A stretch of DNA of 64,000 nucleotides from Paratinospora sagittata (lineage: Eukaryota > Streptophyta > Magnoliopsida > Ranunculales > Menispermaceae). Under the pieces are notes generated by a model. It ran no database searches. It saw only the letters and a list, made by a program, of their open reading frames with translations, and was not told the DNA's origin. Shown piece by piece: positions 37,241 through 48,999 of this stretch (the stretch's first letter is position 1; each line of letters opens with the position of its first letter). The position numbers were made by a program, and so were the translations under genes. The stretch spans positions 1,116,001 through 1,180,000 of the forward strand of contig JAYMFD010001271.1 of the NCBI GenBank assembly GCA_035771175.1, read 5' to 3'.

Positions 37241-40200
37241 ATGAGATACTTCATGAGATCCCATGATTCAGATGTTTTGGATATTCTAAGAAATGGCTAT
37301 TTTACACCCACAAAGATTAGAAATTGAGTAATTGTGCCGAAGGCTAAGAATGTATGACTACCCGGAGAAAAGAAGTTGGACCAATTACATGACAAGGCCA
37401 TAAACACGTATTTCTGCGGTCTTTCCATCAATGAATTCAACAGACATTGTGTCTTCAACTCTGCCAAGAAGAAATGGGATAACCTAAAAGTTACTCATGA
37501 AGGTACAAAGCAAGTAAACGAAACAACGTTGAGAAAGCTGGAGGAATCCTATGATGCCTTCAGAATTAGTGAGAACGAAGACATATCGGATGCCATAACA
37601 TGGTTCACCAAAATTTTTAAAGGGATAAGGAAGCTGGGTAAGGTGGTCCCACAAGCAAAAATAGTTGGAAAATTCCTTAGGGGACATGTATGATGAAGGA
37701 AATTCATTGAATCGCCCTCCACTGTTCAAGGGTGGAAATTACTTGCGCTGAAAAACAAGAATGAGATACTTCATGAGATCCAATGATTCAGATGTTTTAT
37801 ATATTCTAAGAAATGGCTATTCTGCACCCACAAAGGTTAGAAATTAAGTAATTGTGCCGAACGCTAAGAATGTATGACTACCCGGAGAAAAGAAGTTGCA
37901 CCAATTACATGACAAGGCCAAAAACATGTTTTTCTGCGGTCTTTCCTTCAATGAATTCAACAGACATTGTGTCTGCAACTCTGCCAAGAAGAAATGGGAT
38001 AACCTAAAAGTTACTCATAGAGGCAAAAAGCAGGTAAACGAAACAAAGTTGAGAATGCTGGAGGCATCCTATGATGCCTTCATAATTAGTGAGAACGAAG
38101 ACATATCGGATGCCATAACACGCTTCACCACGATTTTTAAAGAGATAAGGAAGCTGGGTGAGGTGTTCGCACAAGCAAAAATAGTTGGAAAATACCATAG
38201 GGGACATGTATGATGAAGGAAATTCGTTGAATCGCCCTCCACTGTTCAAGGGTGGAAATTACTTGCGCTGAAAAACAAGAATGAGATACTTCATGAGATC
38301 CCATGATTCAGATGTTTTGGATATTCTAAGAAATGGCTATTCTGCACCCACAAAGGTTAGAAATTGAGTAATTTTGCCGAAGGCTAAGAATGTATGACTA
38401 CCCGGAGAAAAGAAGTTGGACCAATTACATGACAAGGCCATAAACACGTTTTTCTACGGTCTTTCCATCAATGAATTCAACAGACATTGTGTCTGCAACT
38501 CTGCAAAGGAGAAATGGGATAACCTAAAAGTTACTCATGAAGGCACAAAGCAAGTAAACGAAACAACGTTGAGAAAGATGGAGGAATCGTATGATGCCTT
38601 CAGAATTAGTGAGAACGAAGACATATCGGATGCCATAACACGGTTCACCAAGATTTTTAAAGAGATAAGGAAGCTGGGTAAGGTGTTCCCACAAGCAAAA
38701 ATAGTTGGAAAATTCCGTAGGGGACATGTATGATGAAGGAAATTCATTGAATCGCCCTCCACTGTTCAAGGGTGGAAATTACTTGCGCTGAAAAACAAGA
38801 ATGAGATACTTCATGAGATCCCATGATTCAGATGTTTTATATATTCTAAGAAATGGCTATTCTGCACCCACAAAGGTTAGAAATTGAGTAATTGTGCCGA
38901 AGGCTAAGAATGTATGACTACCCGGAGAAAAGAAGTTGGACCAATTACATGACAAGGCCATAAACACGTATTTCTGCGGTCTTTCCATCAATGAATTCAA
39001 CAGACATTGTGTCTTCAACTCTGCCAAGAAGAAATGGGATAACCTAAAAGTTACTCATGAAGGTACAAAGCAAGTAAACGAAACAACGTTGAGAAAGCTG
39101 GAGGAATCCTATGATGCCTTCAGAATTAGTGAGAACGAAGACATATCGGATGCCATAACACGGTTCACCAAGATTTTTAAAGGGATAAGGAAGCTGGGTA
39201 AGGTGGTCCCACAAGCAAAAATAGTTGGAAAATTCCTTAGGGGACATGTATGATGAAGGAAATTCATTGAATCGCCCTCCACTGTTCAAGGGTGGAAATT
39301 ACTTGCGCTGAAAAACAAGAATGAGATACTTCATGAGATCCAATGATTCAGATGTTTTATATATTCTAAGAAATGGCTATTCTGCACCCACAAAGGTTAG
39401 AAATTAAGTAATTGTGCCGAACGCTAAGAATGTATGACTACCCGGAGAAAAGAAGTTGCACCAATTACATGACAAGGCCAAAAACAGGTTTTTCTGCGGT
39501 CTTTCCTTCAATGAATTCAACAGACATTGTGTCTGCAACTCTGCCAAGAAGAAATGGGATAACCTAAAAGTTACTCATAAAGGCAAAAAGCAGGTAAACG
39601 AAACAAAGTTGAGAATGCTGGAGGCATCCTATGATGCCTTCATAATTAGTGAGAACGAAGACATATCGGATGCCATAACACGCTTCACCACGATTTTTAA
39701 AGAGATAAGGAAGCTGGGTGAGGTGTTCGCACAAGCAAAAATAGTTGGAAAATACCATAGGGGACATGTATGATGAAGGAAATTCGTTGAATCGCCCTCC
39801 ACTGTTCAAGGGTGGAAATTACTTGCGCTGAAAAACAAGAATGAGATACTTCATGAGATCCCATGATTCAGATGTTTTGGATATTCTAAGAAATGGCTAT
39901 TCTGCACCCACAAAGGTTAGAAATTGAGTAATTTTGCCGAAGGCTAAGAATGTATGACTACCCGGAAAAAAGAAGTTGGACCAATTACATGACAAGGCCA
40001 TAAACACGTTTTGCTACGGTCTTTCCATCAATGAATTCAACAGACATTGTGTCTGCAACTCTGCAAAGGAGAAATGGGATAACCTAAAAGTTACTCATGA
40101 AGGCACAAAGCAAGTAAACGAAACAACGTTGAGAAAGATGGAGGAATCGTATGATGCCTTCAGAATTAGTGAGAACGAAGACATATCGGATGCCATAACA

Positions 40201-40360
40201 CGGTTCACCAAGATTTTTAAAGAGATAAGGAAGCTGGGTAAGGTGTTCCCACAAGCAAAAATAGTTGGAAAATTCCGTAGGGGTCATGTATGATGAAGGA
40301 AATTCATTGAATCGCCCTCCACTGTTCAAGGGTGGAAATTACTTGCGCTGAAAAACAAGA
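37241..40360 (+). repeat. Trimeric higher-order repeat of R-type monomers (1560 bp), two copies
   Basis: Anchors at 37241, 37761 and 38281 correspond one to one with 38801, 39321 and 39841, all spaced exactly 520 bp. Diagnostic pairs: the Y units (37761, 39321) share ccaatgattc, gttttatat, aaattaagtaatt, cgaacgc and caaaaacagg/atg. The Z units (38281, 39841) share taattttgccg, tctacgg/gctacgg and gagaaagatggaggaatcgtatg. The X units share gagaaagctgg and the ggataaggaagctgggtaaggtggtccc variant. All carry gtaTGActa (TGG to TGA, for example 37355-37357), and most also carry aaaTTGAg (37325-37327) in the gag frame. Confidence 0.92.
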
Positions 40361-40880
40361 ATGAGATACTTCATGAGATCCCATGATTCAGATGTTTTAT
40401 ATATTCTAAGAAATGGCTATTCTGCACCCACAAAGGTTAGAAATTGAGTAATTGTGCCGAAGGCTAAGAATGTATGACTACCCGGAGAAAAGAAGTTGCA
40501 CCAATTACATGACAAGGCCAAAAACATGTTTTTCTGCGGTCTCTCCATCAATGAATTCAACAGACATTGTGTCTGCAACTCTGCCAAGAAGAAATGGGAT
40601 AACCTAAAAGTTACTCATAAAGGCAAAAAGCAGGTAAACGAAACAAAGTTGAGAATACTGGAGGCATCCTATGATGCCTTCAGAATTAGTGAGAACGAAG
40701 ACATATCGGATGCCATAACACGCTTCACCAAGATTTTTAAAGAGATAAGGAAGCTGGGTGAGGTGTTCGCACAAGCAGAAATAGTTCGAAAATACCATAG
40801 GGGACATGTATGATGAAGGAAATTCGTTGAATCGCCCTCCACTGTTCAAGGGTGGAAATTACTTGCGCTGACAAACAAGA
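40361..40880 (+). repeat. X/Y hybrid monomer
   Basis: The first ~120 bp match the X unit (gttttatatattctaag with aaattgagtaattgtgccgaagg, without the Y-specific aaattaag and cgaacgc). From about 40496 the unit is Y-like (ttgcaccaattacat, ccaaaaacatg, aaaggcaaaaagcagg, gaggcatcc). A crossover or gene conversion between X and Y monomers explains it most simply, and it opens a third, incomplete trimer. Confidence 0.75.
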
Positions 40881-43480
40881 ATGAGATACTTCATGAGATC
40901 CCATGATTCAGATGTTTTGGATATTCTAAGAAATGGCTATTCTGCACCCACAAAGGTTAGAAATTGAGTAATTTTGCCGAAGGCTAAGAATGTATGACTA
41001 CCCGGAGAAAAGAAGTTGGACCAATTACTTGACAAGGCCATAAACACGTTCTTATGCGGTCTTTCCGTCAATGAATTCAACAGACATTGTGTCTGCAACT
41101 CTGCCAAGAAGAAATGGGATAACCTAAAAGTTACTCGTGAAGACACAAAGAAAGTAAACAAAACAACGTTGAGAATGCTGGAGGAATCCTATGATGCCTT
41201 CAGAATTACTGAGAACGGAGACATCTCGGATGCTATAACACGCTTCACCAAGATTATAAAAGAGATAAGGAAGCTGGGTGAGGTGTTCCCACAAGGAAAA
41301 AGAGTTGGAAAATTCCTTAAGAAATTTGTATGATGAAGGAAATTCTTTGCATAACCCTCCACTTTTGAAGGGTGGAAATTACTTGCACTAGAAAACAAGA
41401 ATGAGATACTTCAAGAAATCCCATGATTCAGATGTTTTGGATATGCTAAGAAATGGCAATTCTGCACCCACAAAGGTTAGAAATTGAGTAATTGTGCCGA
41501 AGGCTAAGAATGTATGACTACCCGGAGAAAAGAAGTTGGACCAATTACATGACAAGGCCATAAACACGTTTTTCTGCTATTTTTCCATCAATGAATTCAA
41601 CAGACATTGTGTCTGCAACTCTACCAAGAAGAAATGGGATAACCTAAAAGTTACTCATGAAGGCACAAAGCAAGTAAACGAAACAACGTTGAGAATGCGG
41701 GAGGAATCCTATGATGCCTTCAAAATTAGTGAGAACGAAGACATCTCGGATGCTATAACACGCTTCACCAAGATTATTAAAGAGATACGGAAGCTGGGTG
41801 AGGTGTTCCAACCAGGAAAAAGAGTTGGAAAATTCCTTAAGAAACATGTATGATGAAGGAAATTCTTTGCATAACCCTCCACTTTTGGAGGGTGAAAATT
41901 ACTTGCACTAGAAAACAAGAATGAGATACTTCAAGAGATCCCATGATTCAGATGTTTGGCATATTCTAAGAAATGGCCATACTGTACCCACAGAGGTTGA
42001 AAATAGAGTAATTGTGCCGAAGGTAAAAAATGTATGGTTACCCGGAGAAAAGAAGTTAGAGCAATTAAATGAACAGGTGATAAACATGCTTTTCGACAGT
42101 CTTTCCATTAATGAATTCAACAGACTCAGTACTTGCGACATTGCTAAGGAGAAATGGGATAAACTAGAAGTTACTCATGAAGGCACAAAGCAAGTAAACG
42201 TAGCAAAGTTGAGAATGCCGGAGGAATCCTATGATGCCTTTAGAATTAGTGAGAACGTAGACATCTCGGATGCCATAACACGCTTCACCAAGATTTTTAA
42301 AGAGATATGGAAACTGGGTGAGGTGTTCCCACAAGCAAAAATAGTTGGAAAATTCCATAGGGGACATGTATGATGAAGTAAATTCGTTGAATCGCCCTCC
42401 ACTGTTCTAGGGTGGAAATTACTTGCGCTGAAAAATAAGAATGAGATACTTCATGAGATCCCATGATTCAGATGTTTTGGATATTCTAAGAAATGGCTAT
42501 TCTGCACCCACAAAGGTTATAAATTGAGTAATTGTGCCGAAGGCAAAGAATGTATGACTACCCGGAGAAAAGAAGTTAGACCAATTACATGACAAGGCCA
42601 TAAACACCTTTTTCTGCGGTCTTTCCATCAATGAATTCAACAGACATTGTGTCTGCAACTCTGCCAAGATGAAATGGGATAACCTAAAAGTTACTCATGA
42701 AGGCACAAAGCAAGTAAACGAAACAACGTTGAGAAAGCTGGAGGAATCCTATAATGCCTTCAGAATTAGTGAGAACGAAGACATATCGGATGCCATAACA
42801 CGGTTCACCAAGATTTTTAAAGAGATAAGGAAGCTGGGTAAGGTGTTCCCACAAGCAAAAATAGTTGGAAAATTCCTTAGGGGACATGTATGACGAAGAA
42901 AATTCATTGAATCGCCCTCCACTGTTCAAGGGTGGAAATTACATGCGCTGAAAAACAAGAATGAGATACTTCATGAGATCCTATGATTCAGATGTTTTAT
43001 ATATTCTAAGAAATGGCTATTCTGCACCCACAAAGGTTAGAAATTGAGTAATTGTGCCGAAGGCTAAGAATGTATGGCTACCCGGAGAAAAGAAGTTGGA
43101 CCAATTACATGACAAGGCCATAAACACATTTTTTTGCGGTCTTTCCATCAATGAATTCAACAGACATTGTGTCTGCAACTCTACCAAGAAGAAATGGGAT
43201 AACCTAAAAGTTACTCATGAAGGCACAAAGCAAGTAAACGAAACAACGTTGAGAATGCTGGGGGAATCCTATGATGCCTTCAGAATTAGTGAGAACGAAG
43301 ACATCTCGGATGCTATAACACGCTTCACCAAGATTATTAAAAAGATACGGAAGCTGGGTGAGGTGTTCCAACCAAGAAAAAAAGTTGGAAAATTCCTTAA
43401 GAAACATGTATGATTAAGGAAATTCTTTGCATAACCCTCCACTTTTGAAGGGTGGAAATTACTTGCACTAGAAAACAAGA
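40881..43480 (+). repeat. R- and S-type monomers without clear higher order
   Basis: Anchors are 40881, 41401, 41921, 42441 and 42961, all 520 bp apart. The 40881, 41401 and 42441 units are R-like and keep gtaTGActa. The 41921 unit is S-like and open. The 42961 unit has X-like gttttatat at its start but regained TGG (gtatggcta at 43074). A shared gaggtgttccaacca variant at about 41806 and 43366 links the 41401 and 42961 units. Confidence 0.8.
41921..42373 (+). pseudogene. Open S-unit gag fragment
   Basis: 150 codons are open from the anchor to F-P-Q-A-K-I-V-G-K-F-H-R-G-H-V-stop. Motifs present are V-W-H-I-L-R-N-G, A-K-E-K-W-D-K-L-E-V-T-H-E-G-T and R-F-T-K-I-F-K-E-I. An in-frame TAG (gcactagaa) just upstream separates it from its gag start codon, a lesion shared with many units of this part of the array. 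Confidence 0.5.
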
Positions 43481-43838
43481 ATGAGATACTTCAAGAGATC
43501 CCATGATTCAGATGTTTGGCATATTCTAAGAAATGGCCATACTGTACCCAAAGAGGTTGAAAATAGAGTAATTGTGCCGAGGCACAAAGAAAGTAAACAA
43601 AACAACGTTGAGAATGCTGGAGGAATCCTATGATGCTTTCAGAATTGGTGAGAACGAAGACATCTCAGATGCCATAACATGCTTCACCAAGATTATTAAG
43701 GCGATAAAGAAGCAGGGTGAGGTGTTGCCACAAGAAAGAATAGTTGAAAAATTCCTTAGGGGACATGTATGATGAAGGAAATTCTGTAAATTGCCCTCCA
43801 TTGTTCAAGGGTGAAATTACTTGTGTTGAAAAACGAGA
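43481..43838 (+). repeat. Truncated S monomer (358 bp)
   Basis: At about 43580 attgtgccga is joined to ggcacaaagaaagtaaac, removing about 162 bp (K-V-K-N-V-W-L through L-E-V-T-H-E). The remainder ends in the Q-G-E-V-L-P-Q-E-R-I-V variant otherwise typical of the 16-23 kb block, so this unit joins two sequence neighbourhoods. Confidence 0.82.
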
Positions 43839-46410
43839 ATGAGATACTTCATGAGATCCCATTACTCGGATGTATGGAATATTGTGATAAATGGCTATTT
43901 TGCACCCACAAATGTTGAAAATGGACTAATTGTGGCAAAGGAATATAATGTATGGCTACCCGTAAAAAAAACGTTGGTGCAATTAAATCAAAAGGCCATA
44001 AACATGCTTTTCTGCAGTCTTTTTCATAATGAATTCAACAGACATTGTGTCTGCAACTCTGCCAAGAAGAAATGGGATAACCTAGAAGTTACTCATGAAG
44101 GCACAAACCAAGTAAACAAAACAACATTGAGAATGCTGGTGGAATCCGATGATGCCTTCAGAATTAGTGAGAACGAAGACATCTCAGATGCCATAAGACC
44201 TTTTACCAAGAATATTAAAGAAATGAAGAACTGGGTGAGGTGTTCCCACAAGGAAAAATAATAGGAAAATTCCTTAAGAAACATGTACGATGAAGGAAAT
44301 TCTTTGAATCACCCTCCACTTTTGAAGGGTGGAAATTACTTGCACTAGAAAACAAGAATGAGATACTTCAAGAGATCTCATGATTCAGATGTTTGGCATA
44401 TTGAAAGAAATGGCTATTTTGTACCCACAATGGTTGAAAATGGAGAAATTGTGGCGAAAGCAAATAATGTATGCCTACCCAGAGAAAAGAAGTTAGAGAA
44501 ATTAAATGAAAAGGCCATAAACATGCTTTTCGGTAGTCTTTTTATTACTGAATTCAACAGACTCAGTGCCTGCAACACTGCTAAAGGAGAAATGGGATAA
44601 CCTAGAAGTTACTCCTAAAGGCATAAAGCAAGTAGACGAAACAAAGTTGAGAATGCCGGAGGAATCCTGTGATGCCTTCAGAATTAATGAGAACGAAGAC
44701 ATCTGAGATCCGATAGCTTGCTTTACGAAGATTATTAAAGAGATAAAAAAGCTGGGAAAGGTGTTCCCACAAGCAAAAATAGTTGGAAAATTCCATAAGG
44801 GACATGTATGATGAAGAAAATTCATTGAATCGCCCTCCACTGTTCAAGGGTGGAAATTACTTGCGCTGAAAAACAAGAATGAGTTACTTCATGAGATCCC
44901 ATGATTCGATTGTTTCGGATATTCTAAGAAATGGCTATTCTGCGCCCACAAAGGTTATAAATGAAGTAATTGTGCCGAAGGCAAAGAATGTATGGCTACC
45001 CGGAGAAAAGAAGTTAGACCAATTACATGACAATGCCATAAACACGCTTTCTGCGGTCTTTACATCAATGAATTCAACAGACATTGTGTTTGCAACTCTG
45101 CCAAGAAGAAATGGGATAACCTAGAAGTTACTCATGAAGGCACAAAGCAAGTAAACGAAACAACGTTGAAATGCTGGAGGAATCCTATGATGCCTTCAGA
45201 ATTAGTGAGAACGAAAATATCTCAGATACCATAACACGCTTTACCAAGATAATTAAAGAAAGGAAGAACTGGGTGAGGTGTTCCCGCAACAAAAAATAGT
45301 TGGAAAATTCCTTAAGAAACATGTATGTTGAAGGAAATTCTTTGAATAACCCTCCAATTTTGAAGGGTGGAAATTACTTGCACTGGAAAATAAGAATGAG
45401 ATACTTCAAGAGATCCCATGATTCGAATGTTTGGCATATTGTAAGAAATGGTAATATTGTACTAATAGCAGTTGAAAATAGAGTAATTGTGGCGAAGGTA
45501 AAGAAGTTAGTGCAATTAAATGAAAAGGCGAAAAACATGATTTTCGTCAGTCTTTCCAGCAATGAATTCAATAGACTCAGTACCTGCGACATTGCCAAGG
45601 AGAAATGGGATAAACTAGAAGTTACTCCTAAAGGCACAAAGCAAGTAAACGAAACAAAGTTGAGAATGCCAGAGGAATCCTATGATGCCTTCAAAATTAA
45701 TGAGAACGAAGACATCTCGGATGCCATAACACGCTTCACCAAGATTATTAAAGAGATAAGGAAGCTGGGTGAGGTGTTCCCACAAGCAAAAATAGTTGGA
45801 AAATTCCATAGGGACATGTATGACGAAGGAAATTCGTTGGATCGCCCTCCACTGTTCAAGGGTGGAAATTACTTGCGCTGAAAAACAAGAATGAGATACT
45901 TCATGAGATCCCGTGATTCAAATGTTTTGGATATTCTAAGAAATGGCTATTCTGCACCCACAAAGGTTATAAATTGAGTTATTGTGCCGAAAGCAAAGAA
46001 TGTATGACTACCCGGAGAAAAGAAGTTAGACCAATTACATGACAAGGCCATAAACACGTTTTTCTACGGTCTTTCCATCAATGAATTCAACAGACATTGT
46101 GTCTGCAACTCTGCCAAGAAGAAATGGGATAACCTAAAAGTTACTCATGAAGGCACAAAGCATGTAAATAAAACAACGTTGAGAATGCTGGAGGAATCCT
46201 ATGATGCCTTCAGAATTAGTGAGAACGAAGACATCTCGGATGCCATAACACGCTTCACCAAGATTATTAAAGAGATAAGGAAGCTGGGTGAGGTGTTCCC
46301 ACAAGCAAAAATAGTTGGAAAATTCCATAGGGGACAGGTATGATGAAGGAAATTCGTTGAATCGCCCTCCACTGTTCAAGGGTGGAAATTACTTTCACTG
46401 AAAAACAAGA
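43839..46410 (+). repeat. Mixed monomers, several recombinant
   Basis: Anchors are 43839 (Y-S-D-V-W-N type, as in the second block), 44358 (A-like with the +A frameshift), 44879, 45396 and 45891. The 44879 unit has lost a base in the L-F-C-G-L segment (acgctttctgcgg, about 45048) and another at about 45169 (acgttgaaatgc). The mixture of variants from both halves of the window suggests exchange or insertion between formerly distant domains. Confidence 0.75.
45321..45881 (+). pseudogene. Open gag fragment fused to the next unit
   Basis: 186 codons run from the gag start codon (M-Y-V-E-G-N-S-L-N-N-P-P) through the UBN2 core (A-K-E-K-W-D-K-L-E-V-T, R-F-T-K-I-I-K-E-I-R-K-L-G-E). The frame then continues across the junction (K-F-H-R-D-M-Y-D-E-G-N) into the next unit, to Y-L-R-stop. 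Two indels make this possible: a 24-bp in-frame loss of N-V-W-L-P-G-E-K at about 45501, and a one-base loss (catagggacatg at about 45810) that restores phase at the junction. It shows how a single-base change can fuse units. No evidence of expression. Confidence 0.6.
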
Positions 46411-46854
46411 ATGAGATACTTCATGAGATCCCATGATTCGGATGTTACGGATATTCTAACAAATGGCTATTCTGCACCCACAAAGGTTATAAATGGAGTA
46501 ATTGCGCAAAAGGCAAAAAATGTATGGCTACCCGGAGAAAAGAAGTTAGACCAATTACATGACAAGGCCATAAACACGCATTTCTGCGGTCTTTCCATCA
46601 ATGAATTCAACAGACATTGTGTCTGCAACTCTGCCAAGAAGAAATGGGATAACGTAGAAGTTACTCACGAAGACACAAAGCAAGTAAACGAAACAACGTT
46701 GAGAATGCTGGAGGAATCTTATGATGCCTTCAGAATTAGTGAGAACCAAGACATCTCAGATGCAATAACACGCTTTACCAATAACATTAAAGAAGTGAAG
46801 AACTGGGTGAGGTGTTCCCGCAAGGAAAAATAGTTGGAAAATTCCTTAAGAAAC

Positions 46855-47352
46855 ATTTATGATGAAGGAAATTTTTTGAATAACCCTCCACTTTTGAAAG
46901 GTGGAAATTACTTGCTCTGGAAAACAAGAATGAGATACTTCAAGAGATCCCATGATTCGGATATTTCGGATATTCTAAGAAATGGCTATTCTACACCCAC
47001 AAAGGTTATAAATGGAGTAATTGTGCCGAAGGCAAAGAATGTATGGCTACCCGGAGAAAAGAAGTTAGACCAATTACATGACAAGGCCATAAACACGCTT
47101 TTCTGCGGTCTTTCCATCAATGAATTCAACAGACATTGTGTCTGCAACTCTGCCAAGAAGAAATGGGATAACGTAGAAGTTACTCACGAAGACACAAAGC
47201 AAGTAAACGAAACAACGTTGAGAATGCTGGAGGAATCTTATGATGCCTTCAGAATTAGTGAGAACCAAGACATCTCAGATGCAACAACACGCTTTACCAA
47301 TAACATTAAAGAAGTGAAGAACTGGGTGAGGTGTTCCCGCAAGGAAAAATAG
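46855..47352 (+). pseudogene. Open gag unit lacking its start codon (middle of the triple)
   Basis: This unit is open from the mutated gag start (ATT-TAT-GAT-GAA-GG, I-Y-D-E-G-N-F-L-N-N-P-P) through K-G-G-N-Y-L-L-W-K-T-R-M, V-I-V-P-K-A-K-N-V-W-L-P, R-H-C-V-C-N-S-A-K-K-K-W-D-N-V-E-V-T-H-E-D-T and N-W-V-R-C-S-R-K-E-K to TAG. It ends in the shifted K-N-W frame rather than in L-G-E-V-F-P-Q. The next unit (47374-47874) is its near copy, ending R-K-E-I-S-stop. Confidence 0.55.
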
Positions 47353-47373
47353 TTGGAAAATTCCTTAAGAAAC

Positions 47374-47874
47374 ATTTATGATGAAGGAAATTTTTTGAAT
47401 AACCCTCCACTTTTGAAAGGTGGAAATTACTTGCTCTGGAAAACAAGAATGAGATACTTCAAGAGATCCCATGATTCGGATATTTCGGATATTCTAAGAA
47501 ATGGCTATTCTACACCCACAAAGGTTATAAATGGAGTAATTGTGCCGAAGGCAAAGAATGTATGGCTACCCGGAGAAAAGAAGTTAGACCAATTACATGA
47601 CAAGGCCATAAACACGCTTTTCTGCGGTCTTTCCATCAATGAATTCAACAGATATTGTGTCTGCAACTCTGCCAAGAAGAAATGGGATAACCTAGAAGTT
47701 ACTCATGAAGGCACAAAGCAAGTAAACGAAACAACGTTGAGAATGCTGGAGGAATCCTATGATGCCTTCAGAATTAGTGAGAACGAAGACATCTCAGATG
47801 CCATAACACGCTTTTCCAAGAACATTAAAGAATTGAAGAACTGGGTGAGGTGTTCCCGCAAGGAAATTAGTTGA
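47374..47874 (+). pseudogene. Open gag unit lacking its start codon (last of the triple)
   Basis: Near copy of the preceding unit (I-Y-D-E-G-N-F start, G-G-N-Y-L-L-W-K). It switches at about 47650 to the commoner variant R-Y-C-V-C-N-S-A-K-K-K-W-D-N-L-E-V-T-H-E-G-T. It ends at TGA after a two-base loss (ggaaattagttg), so the chain of in-frame units stops here. Confidence 0.55.
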
Positions 47875-48480
47875 AAAATTCCTTAAGAAACATGTATGAT
47901 GAAGGAAATTCTTTGGATAACCCTCCACTTTTGAAGGGTGGAAATTACTTGCACTGGAAAACATGAATGAGATACTTCAAGAGATCCCATGATTCGGATG
48001 TTTGCCATGTTCAAAGAAGTGGCTATTTTGTACCCACAAAGGTTGAAAATGGAGAAATTGTTGCGAAGGCAAAAAATGTATGGCTACCCGAAAAAAAGAA
48101 GTTAGAGAAATTAAATGAAAAGGCCATAAACGTGCATTTCGGCAGTCTTTTCATTAATGAATTCAACAGACTCAGTGCCTGAAACACTGCCAAAGGAGAA
48201 ATGGGATAACCAATCCTAAAGGCACAACGTAAGTAAACGAAACAAAGTTGAGAATGCTGGAGGAATCCTGTGATGCCTTCAGAATTAGTGAGAGCGAAGA
48301 CATCTCAGATGCGATAACATGCTTCACCAAGATTATAAAAGAGATAAAAAAGCTAGGTGAGGTGTTCCCACAAGCAAAAATAGTTGGAAAAATTCCATAG
48401 GGGACATGTATGATGAAGGAAATTCGTTGAATCACCCTCCGCTATTCATGGGGGGGAATTACTTGGGCTGAAAAACAAGA

Positions 48481-48933
48481 ATGAGATTCTTCATGAGATC
48501 CCATGATTCGGATGTTTCGGATATTCTAAGAAATGGCTATTCTGCACTCACAAAGGTTATAAATGGAGTAATTGTGCTGAAGGCAAACAATGTATGGCTA
48601 CCCGTAGAAAAGAAGTTAAACCAATTAAATGACAAGGCCATAAACACGCTTTTCTGCGATCATTCCATCAATGAATTCAACAGACATTGTGTCTGCAACT
48701 CTGCCAAGAAAAAATGGGATAACCTAGAAGTTACTCTTGAAGGCACAAAGAAAGTAAACAAAACAACGTTGAGAATGCTGGAAGAATCCTATGATGCTTT
48801 CAAAATAAGTGAGAACGAAGACATTTCAGATACCATAACACGCTTCACCAAGATTATTAAAGAGATAAAGAAGCAGGGTGAGGTGTTGCCACAAGAAAGA
48901 ATAGTTGGAAAATTCCTTAGGGGACATGTATGA
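48481..48933 (+). pseudogene. Open gag fragment
   Basis: 150 codons run from the anchor (M-R-F-F-M-R-S-H-D-S-D-V-S-D-I-L) through N-R-H-C-V-C-N-S-A-K-K-K-W-D-N-L-E-V-T-L-E-G-T to Q-E-R-I-V-G-K-F-L-R-G-H-V-stop. The last part keeps the ancestral phase and the classical gag ending K-F-L-R. The segment upstream (cttgggctgaaaaac) contains TGA in this frame, so the gag start is not connected. Confidence 0.5.
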
Positions 48934-48999
48934 TGAAGGAAATTCTGTAAATTGCCCTCCATTGTTCAAGGGTGAAATTACTTGTGTTGAAAAACGAGA

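Larger units (their letters stand above)
46411..47966 (+). repeat. Three consecutive monomers in one frame (519 bp)
   Basis: Anchors 46411, 46930 and 47449 are 519 bp apart, a multiple of three, so the gag frame is continuous through all three apart from a single TAG per junction (46831-46833 and 47350-47352, in K-E-K-stop-L-E-N-S-L-R-N). The 519-bp length comes from the K-N-W variant, one base shorter than the ancestral K-K-L-G-E site. Segments 46600-47130 and 47119-47650 are almost identical (shared N-V-E-V-T-H-E-D-T, N-N-I-K-E-V-K-N-W and I-Y-D-E-G-N-F), indicating a recent one-monomer tandem duplication. In units two and three the gag ATG is ATT (catttatgatg). Confidence 0.85.

Noticed and set aside
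46411..47874. An ancestral in-frame tandem gag-repeat polyprotein
   Set aside because: The classical gag phase (L-G-E-V-F-P-Q-A-K-I-V-G-K-F) belongs to the 520-bp form, which shifts frame at each junction. The 519-bp in-frame form requires a secondary one-base loss.
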